Assembly: GCA_947259215.1 (NCBI GenBank)
Contig: CAMYLJ010000026.1
Location: 1 to 64,000, forward strand
DNA from: an uncultured delta proteobacterium
GTDB taxonomy: Bacteria > Myxococcota_A > UBA9160 > JAFDET01
Direction: 5' to 3'
Length of the DNA: 64,000 nt
Under the pieces are notes generated by a model. That model had not been told where the DNA came from and searched no databases. It saw only the letters and a program-made list of their open reading frames with translations. Shown here piece by piece: positions 8,056 through 20,918 of this stretch (its first letter is position 1; each line of letters begins with the position of its first letter). A program made the position numbers and the translations under genes.

Positions 8056-10005
8056 TTGGTCTCGCGCGAGCAGCGTGGCGGCGGGGAGGGGCATCGCCTC
8101 GCCCTCGGCACGGCGGGCCACATCGACCACGGCAAGACGGCGCTCGTGCGCGCGCTGACCGGCGTGGACACGGACCGCCTGCCCGAGGAGCAGGCGCGCG
8201 GCATCACCATCGAGCTGGGCTTCGCGCCCCTCGATCTGGGCGACGGGCTCTCGCTCTCGCTGGTGGACGTGCCCGGGCACGAGGGCCTGGTGCGCACCAT
8301 GGTGGCGGGCGCCAGCGGGATCGACCTGCTGCTGCTGGTGGTGGCGGCAGACGAAGGCGTGATGCCCCAGACCCGCGAGCACGTCGCCATCTGCGGGCTC
8401 CTCGGTGTGGATCGCGGCGTGGTAGCGCTCAGCAAGAGCGATCTGGTGGATGACGAGATGCGCGCGCTGGCGGAGGCGGACGTGACCGAGCTGCTGGCGC
8501 CGACGCCGCTGGCGGACGCGCCGGTGGTCGCGGTGTCGTCGCTGTCCGGCGAGGGGATCGAGGCCCTGCGGGCCGCCCTGCGCGAGGTGGCCGCGTCGGC
8601 GCCGCCGCGCACGGGACGCGGCGGCGCGCCGCGCCTGTGGATCGATCGCGTCTTCGCGATGCGCGGGTTCGGCACCGTCGTGACCGGCACGCTCGTGGGC
8701 GGCGCACTCGCCGTCGGCGAGGAGGTGGAGCTGCGTCCGTCGGGGCGGCGTGCGCGGGTGCGCGGGCTCCAGAGCTTCGGTGCTCCGGTGGAGCGCGCGC
8801 AGCCCGGAATCCGCTGCGCGCTGAATCTCCAGGGGATCGAGGTCGCCGACGCGCCGCGGGGCCAGGTGGTCGCGCGCCCGGGCGCGCTGCTCGCGACGGG
8901 GGCCGCCGACGTGGCGCTCGGCTGGCTGGCGGAGTCGCCGCGTCTCGACGCTCCCGCCTCGGTGGAACTGCTGGTCGGCACCACGGAGCGGCGCGCGCGC
9001 CTGGCGCCGATCGGCGCCAGCGTGGAGCCCGGGGCCGAGGGCTTTGCCCGCCTGCACGTGGAGGGGGAGCCGCTGCCGCTCCTGCCCGGGGATCGCTTCG
9101 TGGTGCGCGGCTTCGCGCGCACGGCCCTCGGCGGCGCCACCCTGGGTGGCGGCACGGTCCTCGACGCCGCTCCGCCGCGCCGGCGCCTCTCGGACCCCGC
9201 CCTGATGCGGGACCTCGCGCGCCTCGCGCGGCGCGAGCCGGAGACCGACGTGCGCGTCCGGATCGAGCGCGCCGGGCTCGCCGGCGCGTCTCGGGACGCC
9301 CTCGTGCGCGAGACCGGGCTCGGCGCCGCGGCGGTGGATGCGGCCCTGGCCTCGCTCGAGGCGGCCGCTGCGGTAGTGACCGCGGACAGCGGACTCCGAC
9401 TGGGCGGGCCGGCGGTCGAACGGCTCGAAGTGGCGCTGCTGGCGGCGCTCGACGCCTTCCACCGCGAGGAGCCGCTGCGGCCCGGCATGTCCGCCAGCGC
9501 GCTACGCGGTCGGCTGCCGGAGAACGTGCCCGTCCCCGCGGCCGAGCTGGCGCTGGCGCGGCTCGCCGAGCGCGGCGCCCTGGTGCGCGAGGCCGATCTC
9601 GTGCGCCGCGCCGACCACCGGGCCGAGCTCTCCGGCGAGGACCGCACGCTGGCCGATCGCATCCGCAGTGACGCCCGTGCGGCCGGGCTCGAGCCGCCGC
9701 TGCTGCGGGAGTGGAGCGAGCGCCTCGGCGTTCCGGCGGAGCAGCTGCGCGACGTGCTGGCATTCCTCGAGCGCGCCGGCGACCTGGTGCGCGCGCCCGG
9801 CGACGTCTGGTTCGACCGCGCCGCGGTGGACGCGCTGCGGGCCCAGGTGACCGCACACCTCGAGGCCCACGGCTCCCTCGGGACGCCGACCTACAAGAAG
9901 CTCATCGGCACCACGCGCAAGTGGGCCGTCCCGCTGATGGAGCTCTTCGACGAAGAGAAGCTCACCCTCCGCAAGGGCGAAGCCCGAATCCTCCGCCGCC
10001 GCTAG
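8056..10005 (+). CDS. selB: Selenocysteine-specific translation elongation factor SelB
   Basis: 649 aa. GTPase motifs are GHIDHGKT (residues 21-28), [10 protein letters not shown] (SelB-type G2), DVPGHE and SKSD in place of NKxD. Beta-barrel domains follow, then winged helices ending in [20 protein letters not shown], the SelB C-terminal signature that binds the SECIS hairpin. It delivers Sec-tRNA to UGA codons at the ribosome. A TTG at 8056 is the only start before the G1 motif; it lies 3 bp after the serS stop, so expression is probably coupled to serS. selA, selD and tRNA-Sec are not in this window. Confidence 0.95.
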   Translation: MVSREQRGGGEGHRLALGTAGHIDHGKTALVRALTGVDTDRLPEEQARGITIELGFAPLDLGDGLSLSLVDVPGHEGLVRTMVAGASGIDLLLLVVAADEGVMPQTREHVAICGLLGVDRGVVALSKSDLVDDEMRALAEADVTELLAPTPLADAPVVAVSSLSGEGIEALRAALREVAASAPPRTGRGGAPRLWIDRVFAMRGFGTVVTGTLVGGALAVGEEVELRPSGRRARVRGLQSFGAPVERAQPGIRCALNLQGIEVADAPRGQVVARPGALLATGAADVALGWLAESPRLDAPASVELLVGTTERRARLAPIGASVEPGAEGFARLHVEGEPLPLLPGDRFVVRGFARTALGGATLGGGTVLDAAPPRRRLSDPALMRDLARLARREPETDVRVRIERAGLAGASRDALVRETGLGAAAVDAALASLEAAAAVVTADSGLRLGGPAVERLEVALLAALDAFHREEPLRPGMSASALRGRLPENVPVPAAELALARLAERGALVREADLVRRADHRAELSGEDRTLADRIRSDARAAGLEPPLLREWSERLGVPAEQLRDVLAFLERAGDLVRAPGDVWFDRAAVDALRAQVTAHLEAHGSLGTPTYKKLIGTTRKWAVPLMELFDEEKLTLRKGEARILRRR

Positions 10006-10020
10006 CGGGAACGTCCCCGC
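10005..10020. terminator. Short palindrome between convergent selB and nuoN
   Basis: GCGGG-AACGTC-CCCGC overlaps the selB stop and lies 3 bp before the nuoN stop. It has no T-run, so terminator strength is uncertain. The core resembles the ends of the RAYT palindromes (GGGGACGTT). Confidence 0.35.
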
Positions 10021-10023
10021 AGG

Positions 10024-11541
10024 TCAGCGGAGGAGGGCGACGGAGTCGCGGGCCCAGGAGAGGGCGGAGAGGGGCAAGCGGTCGATGCCGTCGGGGAAGA
10101 AGCCGAAGAAGAGCACGCCGAAAACGCAGGTCAGCAGCACCAAGCCCTCGGTGGTGTCCATTCCCGTGCGCGGCGACACCTCGCCCGGCTCGCGCATGTA
10201 CATATGGACGGGGACGCGCAGGTAGTAGTAGATCGAGATCACGCTGCCGAGGACGGCGATCACCGTCAGCCAGACGTGGCCGGCCTTCACGGCCGCGGCG
10301 AAGATCTGGAACTTCGCCACGAAGCCCACGGTTCCCGGGATGCCCGCCAGCGAGATCATGAAGAGCGTCATCACGGCGGCCAGGCCCGGGCGCGTGCGGG
10401 CCAGGCCGGAGTAGTCCTCGATGCGGTCCCAGTCGCGGCCCCGGTCCGCCAGGGCCACGATCACGCCGAAGGCACCCACGTTCATGAACAGGTAGGCGAA
10501 GAGGTAGAAGAGCACGGCGGAGTAGCCCTCGGGGCTGGCTGCCACGAAGCCGATCAGGATGAAGCCGGCGTGGCCGATGCTCGAGTAGGCGAGCATGCGC
10601 TTCACGTTGTCCTGCACCACCGCGGTGATGTTCCCGACCGCGATGGTGGCGACCGCCAGCACCCACAGCACCTGGGTCAGGTTCTCGGGAACCGTGGCGA
10701 AGCCCGCCGCGGCGAAGCGCAGCAGGGTCACGAAGGCCGCGGCCTTCACGGTGACGGACATGTAGGCCGTGACCGAGGTCGGCGCGCCCTCGTAGACGTC
10801 CGGCGTCCACTGGTGGAAGGGCACCGAGGACACTTTGAAGGCGAAGCCCACGATCACGAGGCCCAGACCGCCCACCGTGAGCGGGTTCCCCGCATCGAAG
10901 GCGGCGCGGATGCCCGCCAGGTCCGTGTGGCCCGTGGTGCCGTAGAGGAGCGCCATCCCGTAGAGCAGCAGCCCGCTCGCGAACGAGCCCGTCAGGAAGT
11001 ACTTCATGGCCGACTCGTTGCTGTCGAGCTTGCGCCGGTCGAAGCCCGCCAGCACGTAGATTGGGATCGACAGGATCTCCAGGCCCAGGAAGACGCTGAT
11101 CAGGTCCACGGCCGAGACCATCAGCATCATGCCCGAGGTCGAGAGCAGCAGCAGCGCGTAGTACTCGCCGTAGTTGATGCGCAGCTCCACCAGGTAGTGG
11201 ATGGAGAGCCAGACGGCGAGGAGCGCGCCCACGCCGACCACGCCGATCCCGAAGGCCGCGAAGCGGTCGAGCTGGACCATCGGGTGCTCGGGATTGAAGA
11301 CCGCGGTGCCACCGGAGAGGAACGCCTGGGCGGCGGTGGTGATGGCGGCCACCAGGGTGAAGGTCGCCGCCAGTCCCAGCACGCCGCTCACGTAGCTGGG
11401 GCCGATCGGCTTGAACAGGAACGTCTTGCGCCGGGCCAGGAAGACCTCGAGCAGCAGCACGGCCATGGCGCCGATGCCGGAGATGGCGATCGGCGCCACG
11501 GCGCGAAAGTCGAGGGCGATCTCCACGGGGGGCGGGTTCAC
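10024..11541 (-). CDS. nuoN: NADH-quinone oxidoreductase subunit N
   Basis: 505 aa from a GTG at 11541 that overlaps the nuoM stop (GTGA). It is an antiporter-like membrane subunit with about 14 predicted helices and the conserved MKYFLTGSFASGLLLYGMALLYG and KRMLAYSSIGHAGFILIG segments, including the lysine used in proton translocation. It is the last gene of the nuo operon, on the minus strand, ending against the convergent selB gene. Confidence 0.96.
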   Translation of the reverse strand: MNPPPVEIALDFRAVAPIAISGIGAMAVLLLEVFLARRKTFLFKPIGPSYVSGVLGLAATFTLVAAITTAAQAFLSGGTAVFNPEHPMVQLDRFAAFGIGVVGVGALLAVWLSIHYLVELRINYGEYYALLLLSTSGMMLMVSAVDLISVFLGLEILSIPIYVLAGFDRRKLDSNESAMKYFLTGSFASGLLLYGMALLYGTTGHTDLAGIRAAFDAGNPLTVGGLGLVIVGFAFKVSSVPFHQWTPDVYEGAPTSVTAYMSVTVKAAAFVTLLRFAAAGFATVPENLTQVLWVLAVATIAVGNITAVVQDNVKRMLAYSSIGHAGFILIGFVAASPEGYSAVLFYLFAYLFMNVGAFGVIVALADRGRDWDRIEDYSGLARTRPGLAAVMTLFMISLAGIPGTVGFVAKFQIFAAAVKAGHVWLTVIAVLGSVISIYYYLRVPVHMYMREPGEVSPRTGMDTTEGLVLLTCVFGVLFFGFFPDGIDRLPLSALSWARDSVALLR

Positions 11542-13124
11542 GGCGCGTCCTCCGCCGCGGGCGCCGCCGCCACCTGGGGCGCCGAGCCCTCCTTGACCAC
11601 CTGCACCAGCTCGGAGACCGAGGCGTGGAGGCGGCTCAGGAAGGGCTTGGGGTACACGCCGATCCAGACGATGGGCACGAGCAGCGCCACCAGGATCGCC
11701 TTCTCGCGCAGGTTCAGGTCGATCAGGCCGCGGTTCTCCGCGTGCTCCACGGGGCCGAAGAAGATGCGCCGGTAGGCCCACAGCAGGTAGGCGGCGGCCA
11801 GGATCACGCCCAGGGTGGCGAACACCGCCACCGCGGGATTCGCGTCGTAGGCGCCGACCAGGATCAGGAACTCGCCCACGAAACCGTTCAAGGCCGGCAG
11901 CCCGATGCTCGACATCACGACGATCCCGAAGAGCGCGGCGAAGACGGGCATGGGCTTGGCGATGCCGCCGAACTGGGCGATCTCACGGGTGTGGCGGCGC
12001 TCGTACAGCATGCCCACCAGCAGGAAGAGTGCCCCGGTCGAGAGCCCGTGGTTCACCATCTGCAGCACGCCGCCCGAGAGCCCCTCGGAGTTCAGGGCGA
12101 AGACGCCGAGCATCACGAAGCCGAGGTGCGCGACCGACGAGTACGCCACCAGCTTCTTGATGTCCGACTGCACCATCGCCACCAGCGAGCCGTAGAGGAT
12201 GCCGACGAGCGAGAGCCCGAAGAAGAGGGGCACGAAGCTGACGGTCCCGTCCGGAAAGAGGGGCAGGGCGAAGCGCACGAAGCCGTAGGTGCCCATCTTC
12301 AGCAGCACGCCGGCCAGGATCACCGAGCCGGCGGTGGGCGCCTCCACATGGGCGTCCGGCAGCCAGGTGTGGAAGGGCACCATCGGCACCTTGATGGCGA
12401 AGGCCAGGGCGAAGGCCGCGAAGAGCCAGGTCTGGGTCTGCCACCAGACGGCCTCGCCGCCGCGCGGAATGGTCGTGTCCAGCAGCCCCGGCCCGGCGGC
12501 ACCCGCCACCTGCACGAAGTCCAGGTTCAGGACGCCGAACTCCTGGAAATGCAGGTAGTAGACCGCCAGCATCGCCACCAGCATCAGGAGCGAGCCGAAC
12601 ATGGTGTAGAGGAAGAACTTCACCGCCGCGTAGATGCGCCGCGGGCCGCCCCAGATCCCGATGATGAAGTACATCGGGATCAGCATCACCTCCCAGAACA
12701 CGTAGAACTGGAACAGGTTGAGCGACACGAAGGCGCCGAGCATGCCCGTTTCGAGCAGGAGCATGTGGAAGAGGAAGCTGCGGACCGACTTCTGGATGTC
12801 GTTCCAGGCGCCGAGGATCGTGAGGGGCACCAGGAACGTGGTCATCAGCACCAGCAGCAGACTGATGCCGTCGATGCCGACGAAGTAGTAGATGCCGTAA
12901 TCCGGCAGCCACGGCGCCCGCTCCACCAGCTGGAAGCCGGTTTCGGTGGGGTCGAAGCGCGCCCAGAGCCGCAGCGACACCACGAAGGTCAGGCTCGAGC
13001 CCGCGAGTGCGACGACCCGCGCCGCCGCGGCCGGCAGCCGGGTGTTCAGGAGCAGCAGTCCCAGCGCCGTGGCCAGGGGCAGGAAGGTCACGACCGTCAG
13101 CAGGTGTGCGTCGAGTCCCGCCAC
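11538..13124 (-). CDS. nuoM: NADH-quinone oxidoreductase subunit M
   Basis: 528 aa. The GTG at 13124 comes 2 bp after the nuoL stop, and the 3' end overlaps nuoN by 4 bp (GTGA). Signatures of the antiporter-like proton channel are [35 protein letters not shown] and [17 protein letters not shown]. It acts in the inner membrane as one of the three proton-pumping subunits of complex I. The C-terminal tail is alanine/proline rich and carries no known motif. Confidence 0.96.
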   Translation of the reverse strand: MAGLDAHLLTVVTFLPLATALGLLLLNTRLPAAAARVVALAGSSLTFVVSLRLWARFDPTETGFQLVERAPWLPDYGIYYFVGIDGISLLLVLMTTFLVPLTILGAWNDIQKSVRSFLFHMLLLETGMLGAFVSLNLFQFYVFWEVMLIPMYFIIGIWGGPRRIYAAVKFFLYTMFGSLLMLVAMLAVYYLHFQEFGVLNLDFVQVAGAAGPGLLDTTIPRGGEAVWWQTQTWLFAAFALAFAIKVPMVPFHTWLPDAHVEAPTAGSVILAGVLLKMGTYGFVRFALPLFPDGTVSFVPLFFGLSLVGILYGSLVAMVQSDIKKLVAYSSVAHLGFVMLGVFALNSEGLSGGVLQMVNHGLSTGALFLLVGMLYERRHTREIAQFGGIAKPMPVFAALFGIVVMSSIGLPALNGFVGEFLILVGAYDANPAVAVFATLGVILAAAYLLWAYRRIFFGPVEHAENRGLIDLNLREKAILVALLVPIVWIGVYPKPFLSRLHASVSELVQVVKEGSAPQVAAAPAAEDAP

Positions 13125-13126
13125 GC

Positions 13127-15167
<2,041 letters not shown>

Positions 15168-15174
<7 letters not shown>

Positions 15175-15470
15175 TTCAGCAGACTCACGTCCTCGATGTT
15201 CACGGAGTCGCGGTTGCGGAACATCGCGATCACGATCCCCAGGCCCACCGCCACCTCGGCCGCCGCCACGGTGATGACCATCAGCACCATGATCTGGCCG
15301 CCCAGGTCGCCCCAGGCCCGCGCGAAGCCCACGAACGCCAGGTTGACGGCGTTCAGCATCAGCTCGATCGACATCAGGATCACGATCAGGTTGCGGCGGG
15401 TCAGCGCCCCGAGCGTGCCGACGGTGAACAGGATCGCGGAGAGCCCGATGACGTGCTCGATCGGAATCAC
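15168..15470 (-). CDS. nuoK: NADH-quinone oxidoreductase subunit K
   Basis: 100 aa, the usual length, with three membrane helices. It carries the conserved glutamates in [14 protein letters not shown] and [16 protein letters not shown] used in proton transfer. The GTG start at 15470 overlaps the nuoJ stop (GTGA), and nuoL starts 1 bp after its stop. Confidence 0.96.
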
Positions 15471-15973
15471 GTGTCGAGCCTCCGCTTGGCCAGGATCACG
15501 GCCCCGACGATGGCCGCCAGCAGCAGCAGCGAGGTCGCCTCGAAGGCGAGCAGGTAGTCGGTGAAGAGCGCCATGCCCAGGTGCCGGTAGCCGCCGAAGC
15601 CCTCTTCCAGTGCGACGGTCTGGGGCAGGTACTCCGCCTGGGTGGCGAGGAAGCGGGCCAGGAACCAGAGGCCCGCCAGCGAGCCCAGGAACTTGAGGCC
15701 GCGCATGCGCCCGGGCGGGAAGCTGTCCTGGCGCAGGTTGAGCAGCATCACCACGAAGATGAAGAGCACCACGATGGCGCCCGCGTAGACCATGATCTGG
15801 ACCACGGCGATCAGGTGCGCTTCGAGCACCACATAGATGCCCGCCAGCGAGACCATGCAGATCACCAGCGACATGGCGGCCGCCACGGTGTTGCGCACGT
15901 TCACCACCATGGCCACGGCGCTGGCGGTGGCCATGGCCGCGAACAGGTAGAAGAGCGCCACGTCCACGCTCAC
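15467..15973 (-). CDS. nuoJ: NADH-quinone oxidoreductase subunit J
   Basis: 168 aa from the GTG at 15973, which overlaps the nuoH stop (GTGA). It has five membrane segments and the NuoJ signature [21 protein letters not shown]. It belongs to the inner-membrane arm of complex I. In most nuo operons nuoI lies between nuoH and nuoJ; here it is absent and the two genes overlap directly. Confidence 0.95.
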   Translation of the reverse strand: MSVDVALFYLFAAMATASAVAMVVNVRNTVAAAMSLVICMVSLAGIYVVLEAHLIAVVQIMVYAGAIVVLFIFVVMLLNLRQDSFPPGRMRGLKFLGSLAGLWFLARFLATQAEYLPQTVALEEGFGGYRHLGMALFTDYLLAFEATSLLLLAAIVGAVILAKRRLDT

Positions 15974-17127
15974 GATCCGTAGCTCCGCACCAGCAGGATG
16001 ATCGTGCCCGTCACGAAGGCGTTGGCGATGGAGAGCGGCAGCAGGATCTTCCAGCACAGGTCCATCATCTGGTCGTAGCGGAAGCGCGGCTGGGTCCAGC
16101 GCAGCACCATCTGGAACCAGATCATGAAGACGACCTTCAGCAGGAAGGTCGACACGTGGGCCACCATGCACAGCAGGTTGGCCATGCCGCTGCCGAAGAG
16201 CGGTTCGAGGGCGCCGATGATGCGCTCCTGGGGCAGGTAGGGGATCGACCAACCGCCCAGGAAGATCGCGGTCATGAGCCCCGCGATCACGATCACCTCG
16301 ATGAACTCGGCCATGAAGAACAGGCCGAAGCGCATGCCCGAGTACTCGGTGTGGTAGCCGGCCACGATCTCCGACTCGCCCTCGGGGATGTCGAAGGGCG
16401 GGCGCTTGTTCTCCGCCATGATGGCGGTCAGGAACATGATGAAGCCGAGTGGCTGGAGGAAGACGCCCCACATGGGCAGCTGGATCCAGGCGAGCCAGCG
16501 CGGCAGGTGATCCACCACGCCGAACACCTCGAGGAAGCCCAGCAGCCGGAACGTCGCGTCCTGCGCGAAGGCCATGTCGGTGAGCTTGAGCGTCCCGAAC
16601 ACCATGAAGACGCCCACCACCGACAGCCCCATGGTGACCTCGTAGGAGATCATCTGGGCCGAGGCGCGGATCCCGCCGAGGAGCGACCAGTTGCTGTTGC
16701 TGGCCCAGCCGGCCAGGATCGTGCCGTAGGCGGCCAGCGAGCCCACCGCGAAGATGTAGAGCAGCCCCCAGTCGATGTCGGCAGCCACCAGGTTGACGGT
16801 GCTGTCGCCGAACTGGTACGTGGCGCCGTACGGGATCACCGCGAACGAGATGATCGCCGCTACCGCGGCGATCAGCGGCGCCACCAGGTGCATCACGCGG
16901 TTCGCACCGATGGGAACCACGTCCTCCTTGAAGATCAGCTTGAGGACGTCGGCCGCCGGGTGCAGCAGGCCGAGCAGCCGGATCCCGAACAGGTCGGCGC
17001 GGTTGGCACCGATGCGGTCCTGCATGACCGCGCTCTGCTTGCGCTCCACCCAGGTCACCACCGGCGCCAGCGCGGCCACTGCCACCACCAGGATGAAGAG
17101 CGACTTCGCGACCACGTCCCAGGGCAT
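15970..17127 (-). CDS. nuoH: NADH-quinone oxidoreductase subunit H
   Basis: 385 aa. Conserved quinone-site loops are visible: [29 protein letters not shown] near the N-terminus and [20 protein letters not shown] in the middle. It forms the membrane subunit that contacts the hydrophilic arm. The ATG at 17127 abuts the nuoG stop with no gap, and the 3' end overlaps nuoJ by 4 bp. It is slightly longer than the E. coli protein. Confidence 0.96.
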   Translation of the reverse strand: MPWDVVAKSLFILVVAVAALAPVVTWVERKQSAVMQDRIGANRADLFGIRLLGLLHPAADVLKLIFKEDVVPIGANRVMHLVAPLIAAVAAIISFAVIPYGATYQFGDSTVNLVAADIDWGLLYIFAVGSLAAYGTILAGWASNSNWSLLGGIRASAQMISYEVTMGLSVVGVFMVFGTLKLTDMAFAQDATFRLLGFLEVFGVVDHLPRWLAWIQLPMWGVFLQPLGFIMFLTAIMAENKRPPFDIPEGESEIVAGYHTEYSGMRFGLFFMAEFIEVIVIAGLMTAIFLGGWSIPYLPQERIIGALEPLFGSGMANLLCMVAHVSTFLLKVVFMIWFQMVLRWTQPRFRYDQMMDLCWKILLPLSIANAFVTGTIILLVRSYGS

Positions 17128-18717
17128 CTAGGCGCCGCCCTGCTTCAGCGGCAGGCCTTCGTCGCCCACCGAATCCCAGTCGACGCCGTCGAAGGCCGGC
17201 GCCCGCTCGCCGAGCGCCCGGGAGACCGCGCGCGGGTCGAACTTGCCGTCGAAGTCGGGCAGCCCGAGCGCCGCGCCCAGCCGGGCCAGCAGCTCGCCCT
17301 CGGACCAGGCGGCCCAGGCCGGCTCCACCGCGGGCCGCACGCGCTGCACGCGGCCGGCGTGGTTCGTGAGCGTTCCGAACTTCTCCGCCGCGTGCCGCGT
17401 GGGCAGCACCACGTGTGCCGCGCGTTCGAGGGGGGAGTGGTGGCTGTCCAGCAGGATCACGCTGCCCACGCCGTCGAGAGCATCGCCTTCGCCCAGCAGC
17501 GCGGGGTCGAGCAGGTCGTGGCCCAGCACCAGCAGGGCCTCGAGCGCGCCGCCGCGCAGGCGCTCGAGCAACGCTGCCGGGTCGCCGAAGCCGAGGGCGC
17601 GGGCGCCGGTGGCGTTGGCCGCCTTCTCGGCCTGCACCAGGATCTCGTCGGAGTCGCCCTGGCGCACGGCCAGCGCGGCGCCCTCGACCGCGAGGGCGTC
17701 CACGAGGCTCCGCAGGACCGCCAGGTCCTCATTGCTGGCATGGGGCGAGGCCACGACGCCCAGCGCGCCCGGCCCCGTGGCGTCCAGCACCCGCCGCAGC
17801 CGCGCCGCGGCCTCCGCCAGCGCGTCGTCCAGCGAGGCCGCGCGCAGGATGCCGTCTTCGCCGCGCAGGGCCGGGTGCGCGATGCGATCCGCGGAGCCGA
17901 TCTGCTGGTAGGTCATGCGCCCGTGGTCGCAGATCCAGGTCTCGTTCACGGCATCGTTCCGCCGCGGCACGTAGCGGTAGACTTTGTTGTTGGCGGTGCC
18001 GAGCCAGACGTTGCAGCCCGCCGCGCAGCCGGTGCAGACGCCCGGCACGTCCTCCAGGAACCAGACCCGGATCTTGAAGCGGAAGTCCTTCGTGGTGAGC
18101 GCGCCCACTGGGCAGATGTCCGCCACGTTCATGGAGTAGGGGTTGTCGAGCTCGCTGCCCGGGAAGGTTTCGATGACGGACTGGTCGCCGCGGTTGAAGA
18201 CGCCGAGCTCGCCGGTCTTCGGCACCTCGCGGCAGAAGCGCACGCAGCGCCGGCACAGGATGCAGCGCTCCTGGTCGAAGACGATCGTGGGCCCCAGGTC
18301 GACACTCTTCTTCAGCGCCCGGCGCGGCTCGCGCGTGCGCGACTGGCCCACGCCGTATTCGAAGGCGTAGTCCTGGAGCTTGCACTCGCCGGCCTGGTCG
18401 CAGATGGGGCAGTCGAGGGGATGGTTGATGAGCAGCAGCTCCATCACCCCTTCGCGCGCCCGGCGCACCGCCTCGGTCTGGGTGCGCACCACCATCCCGT
18501 CCTTCACCGGCGTGTTGCAGGCGATCTGGAGCTTGGGGAAGCCCTCGATCTCCACCTGGCAGAGCCGGCAGGAGCCGTCGATCGCCAGCTTGGGATGCCA
18601 GCAGTAGTGCGGGACGTCGACGCCGTTCATCAGCAGGCCCGCGTCGTCGAGGGCCTGGAGCAGGGTGCGCCCCTCCTCGACCTCGAGTTCGTGGTCGTCC
18701 ACGCGGATGCTGGCCAT
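17128..18717 (-). CDS. nuoG: NADH-quinone oxidoreductase subunit G (short form)
   Basis: 529 aa from the ATG at 18717, overlapping the nuoF stop by 1 nt (TGATG). The N-terminus binds a [2Fe-2S] cluster (YCWHPKLAIDGSCRLCQVE and a later CNTP). Next come NHPLDCPICDQAGEC, CILCRRCVRFC and CTGCAAGCNVWLG for [4Fe-4S] clusters, then a molybdopterin-oxidoreductase-like region. It carries electrons from NuoF towards the quinone. At 529 residues it is clearly shorter than the 700-900 of many NuoG proteins, so the molybdopterin-like part is reduced. Confidence 0.93.
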   Translation of the reverse strand: MASIRVDDHELEVEEGRTLLQALDDAGLLMNGVDVPHYCWHPKLAIDGSCRLCQVEIEGFPKLQIACNTPVKDGMVVRTQTEAVRRAREGVMELLLINHPLDCPICDQAGECKLQDYAFEYGVGQSRTREPRRALKKSVDLGPTIVFDQERCILCRRCVRFCREVPKTGELGVFNRGDQSVIETFPGSELDNPYSMNVADICPVGALTTKDFRFKIRVWFLEDVPGVCTGCAAGCNVWLGTANNKVYRYVPRRNDAVNETWICDHGRMTYQQIGSADRIAHPALRGEDGILRAASLDDALAEAAARLRRVLDATGPGALGVVASPHASNEDLAVLRSLVDALAVEGAALAVRQGDSDEILVQAEKAANATGARALGFGDPAALLERLRGGALEALLVLGHDLLDPALLGEGDALDGVGSVILLDSHHSPLERAAHVVLPTRHAAEKFGTLTNHAGRVQRVRPAVEPAWAAWSEGELLARLGAALGLPDFDGKFDPRAVSRALGERAPAFDGVDWDSVGDEGLPLKQGGA

Positions 18718-20012
18718 CAGAGTTCGAAGCTCTCCGGGAAGGGGCACTTGCGCTGGCGTACGTGCTCCTCGAAGTCCTCGCGGAAGTGGCGCATCAGGCC
18801 CTGCACCGGCCAGGCCGCGGCGTCGGCGAAGGCGCAGATGGTCTGGCCCTCCATCTTGCCCGCCACGTCGAGCAGGATGTCGAGGTCGTCCGGGGTCCCA
18901 GCACCGCGCTCGATCCGCTCCATGATCTTGTGGAGCCAGCCCGTGCCCTCGCGGCACTGGGTGCACTGGCCGCACGACTCGTCGCGGAAGAAGTACGTGA
19001 TCACGCAGCCCGCGCGCACCATGCAGGTGGTCTCGTCCATGACCATCACGCCGCCGGTTCCGAGCATGGTCTTGCGCTCGCGCAGGTGCTCGTTGGCCAT
19101 GGGCACGTCGAGCTGGGACGCCGGCAGGATGGGCATGCTCATGCCGCCGGGGATCACGCCCTTCACCGTTCGCCCGTTCGGGACACCCTGGGCGTGCTCG
19201 AAGACGATCTCTTCCAGTGGCGTTCCCAGGGGCAGCTCGTAGAGGCCGGGCCGCACCACGTGTCCCGAGACGCCGAAGATCGTGGTGCCGGGGCTCTTCT
19301 CCGTGCCGAAGCCGCGGAACCACTCGGAGCCGTTCGCCACGATGTGGGGCACGTGGCAGAAGGTCTCCACGTTGTTCACCGTCGAGGGCATGCCGAAGGC
19401 GCCGTACTGGGCGGGGAAGGGCGGCTTCTTGCGCGGCTGGCCCTTCCTGCCCTCGAGCGACTCCAGCAGGCCCGTCTCCTCGCCGCAGATGTAGGCGCCG
19501 GCCCCGCGCATGATGACGACGTCGTGGGCGAAGTCGCTTCCGAGCACCTTCGCGCCCAGGATCCCGGCCGCGTAGGCCTCGTCGACGGCGCGTTGGAGCT
19601 GGCGCGCGGGGAAGGCGTACTCGCCGCGCACGTAGATGAAGGTCTTCTCCGACCCGGTGGCCCAGGCGCCGATCAGGATGCCTTCGAGCACCTTGTGGGG
19701 CGCGCGCTCCAGCAGGATGCGGTCCTTGAACGACCCGGGCTCCGACTCGTCGGCGTTGCAGACCAGGTACTTGGGCTTGCCGCCGTCCGTGGGCATGAAG
19801 GACCACTTCAGGCCCGTGGAGAAGCCGGCGCCGCCGCGTCCCTGGAGCCCCGACTCCTTCACCAGCTCGATCAGGTCTTCGGGGCTGGTGCGCAGGGCCT
19901 GCTGGGCGGCCTCGTAGCCGCCGCGCGCCCGGTAGCCGTCGAGGGTGGCGTAGGCGTCGTCGGCGAAGTGCTCGCTCAGGTAGCTCGTGACGTAGGGGAC
20001 CGTGAGACCCAC
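18717..20012 (-). CDS. nuoF: NADH-quinone oxidoreductase subunit F
   Basis: 431 aa. The NADH/FMN-binding domain is seen as GRGGAGFSTGLKW and CNADESEPGSFKDR, with GAGAYICGEETGLLESLEG, and the N3 [4Fe-4S] ligands are in ESCGQCTQCREG plus a later TICAF. It oxidises NADH and passes electrons to NuoE and NuoG. The GTG start lies 3 bp after the nuoE stop. Confidence 0.97.
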   Translation of the reverse strand: MGLTVPYVTSYLSEHFADDAYATLDGYRARGGYEAAQQALRTSPEDLIELVKESGLQGRGGAGFSTGLKWSFMPTDGGKPKYLVCNADESEPGSFKDRILLERAPHKVLEGILIGAWATGSEKTFIYVRGEYAFPARQLQRAVDEAYAAGILGAKVLGSDFAHDVVIMRGAGAYICGEETGLLESLEGRKGQPRKKPPFPAQYGAFGMPSTVNNVETFCHVPHIVANGSEWFRGFGTEKSPGTTIFGVSGHVVRPGLYELPLGTPLEEIVFEHAQGVPNGRTVKGVIPGGMSMPILPASQLDVPMANEHLRERKTMLGTGGVMVMDETTCMVRAGCVITYFFRDESCGQCTQCREGTGWLHKIMERIERGAGTPDDLDILLDVAGKMEGQTICAFADAAAWPVQGLMRHFREDFEEHVRQRKCPFPESFEL

Positions 20013-20015
20013 GCG

Positions 20016-20483
20016 CTACTCCAGCCCGTCCAGCAGCCGCTTCGCCTGCTCCGCGTCCAGGTTCTCGTGGTAGGTCTCGCCGATGCGCAGCATCGGCGCG
20101 TAGGCGCAGGCGCCGAGGCACTCCTCGTGGCCCAGGCTGATGCGTCCGTCGGCGGTGGTCTCGCCGGCGTGGATGCCCAGGTGCGACTCGAGCTGGCGCA
20201 TGAGCCCGCGCGCGCCGCGCAGCGAGCAGGGGAGGTTCGTGCACACGTGCACCTGGTGCCGGCCGCGCGGCCGGTCGTGGAACATGTTGTAGAAGTGCAC
20301 GACCTCCATCACCTCGACGGGCAGGAGCTCGAAGATCCCGGCGAGCTCGCGCATGGAGTCGGGCGAGACGAAGCCGTGCTCCTGCTGCACCAGGTGCAGC
20401 GCGGGCAGCAGGGCGCCGCGGCGCTGGGGGTACTTCCCGATCTCGCGCTCGATGGCCGCGCGGGTGTCCTCGGAGATCACCAT
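20016..20483 (-). CDS. nuoE: NADH-quinone oxidoreductase subunit E
   Basis: 155 aa. The thioredoxin-like [2Fe-2S] protein has cluster ligands in CTNLPCSLRG and EECLGACAYAPM. The N-terminal helical bundle has KYPQRRGALLPALHLVQ. The ATG at 20483 overlaps the nuoA stop by 7 bp, so nuoB, nuoC and nuoD, which normally sit between A and E, are missing at this point. Confidence 0.96.
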   Translation of the reverse strand: MVISEDTRAAIEREIGKYPQRRGALLPALHLVQQEHGFVSPDSMRELAGIFELLPVEVMEVVHFYNMFHDRPRGRHQVHVCTNLPCSLRGARGLMRQLESHLGIHAGETTADGRISLGHEECLGACAYAPMLRIGETYHENLDAEQAKRLLDGLE

Positions 20484-20830
20484 TCGAGCGCGCCCTTCAT
20501 CCACTCGTAGAGCAGCCCGACCACCAGCGGGATCGTGAACACCACCATCGCCCAGTAGCCGTGCCAGCCGAGCTCGCCGAAGAGCGCGCCCCACGGATAG
20601 AAGAAGAGCGCCTCGACGTCGAAGACGACGAAGAGGATCGCCACCAGGTAGAACTTCACGGCGAAGCGCTGGCGCGGCGAGACGATCTGGCGCTCGCCGC
20701 ACTCGAAGGGCTCGAGCTTCTCCTGGAAGCGGCGCTTCGGTCCCACGAAGACGTGGATGGTCAGCAGGGCGCCGGCGATGATGAGCGCGACGACGAGGGT
20801 GATCAGGACGCCGCTGTACTCGGCGAGCAT
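20477..20830 (-). CDS. nuoA: NADH-quinone oxidoreductase subunit A
   Basis: 117 aa with three membrane helices, the conserved KLEPFECGERQ loop and the FYLVAILFVVFDVEALFFYPW segment. It is the first gene of the nuo operon; the start ATG (20828-20830) follows a GGAGG-containing leader. An upstream promoter (TTGACG, 17 bp, TACCGT) is visible at 20919-20947. Confidence 0.95.
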   Translation of the reverse strand: MLAEYSGVLITLVVALIIAGALLTIHVFVGPKRRFQEKLEPFECGERQIVSPRQRFAVKFYLVAILFVVFDVEALFFYPWGALFGELGWHGYWAMVVFTIPLVVGLLYEWMKGALEW

Positions 20831-20918
20831 CTCGGATTCGCCCCTCCGGCGCTTCCGGCCGCGATCGAGAGAGCCGGGAAACGCGGAACCCACCGTTCCG
20901 CCTCGAAAAACCGCGCGA

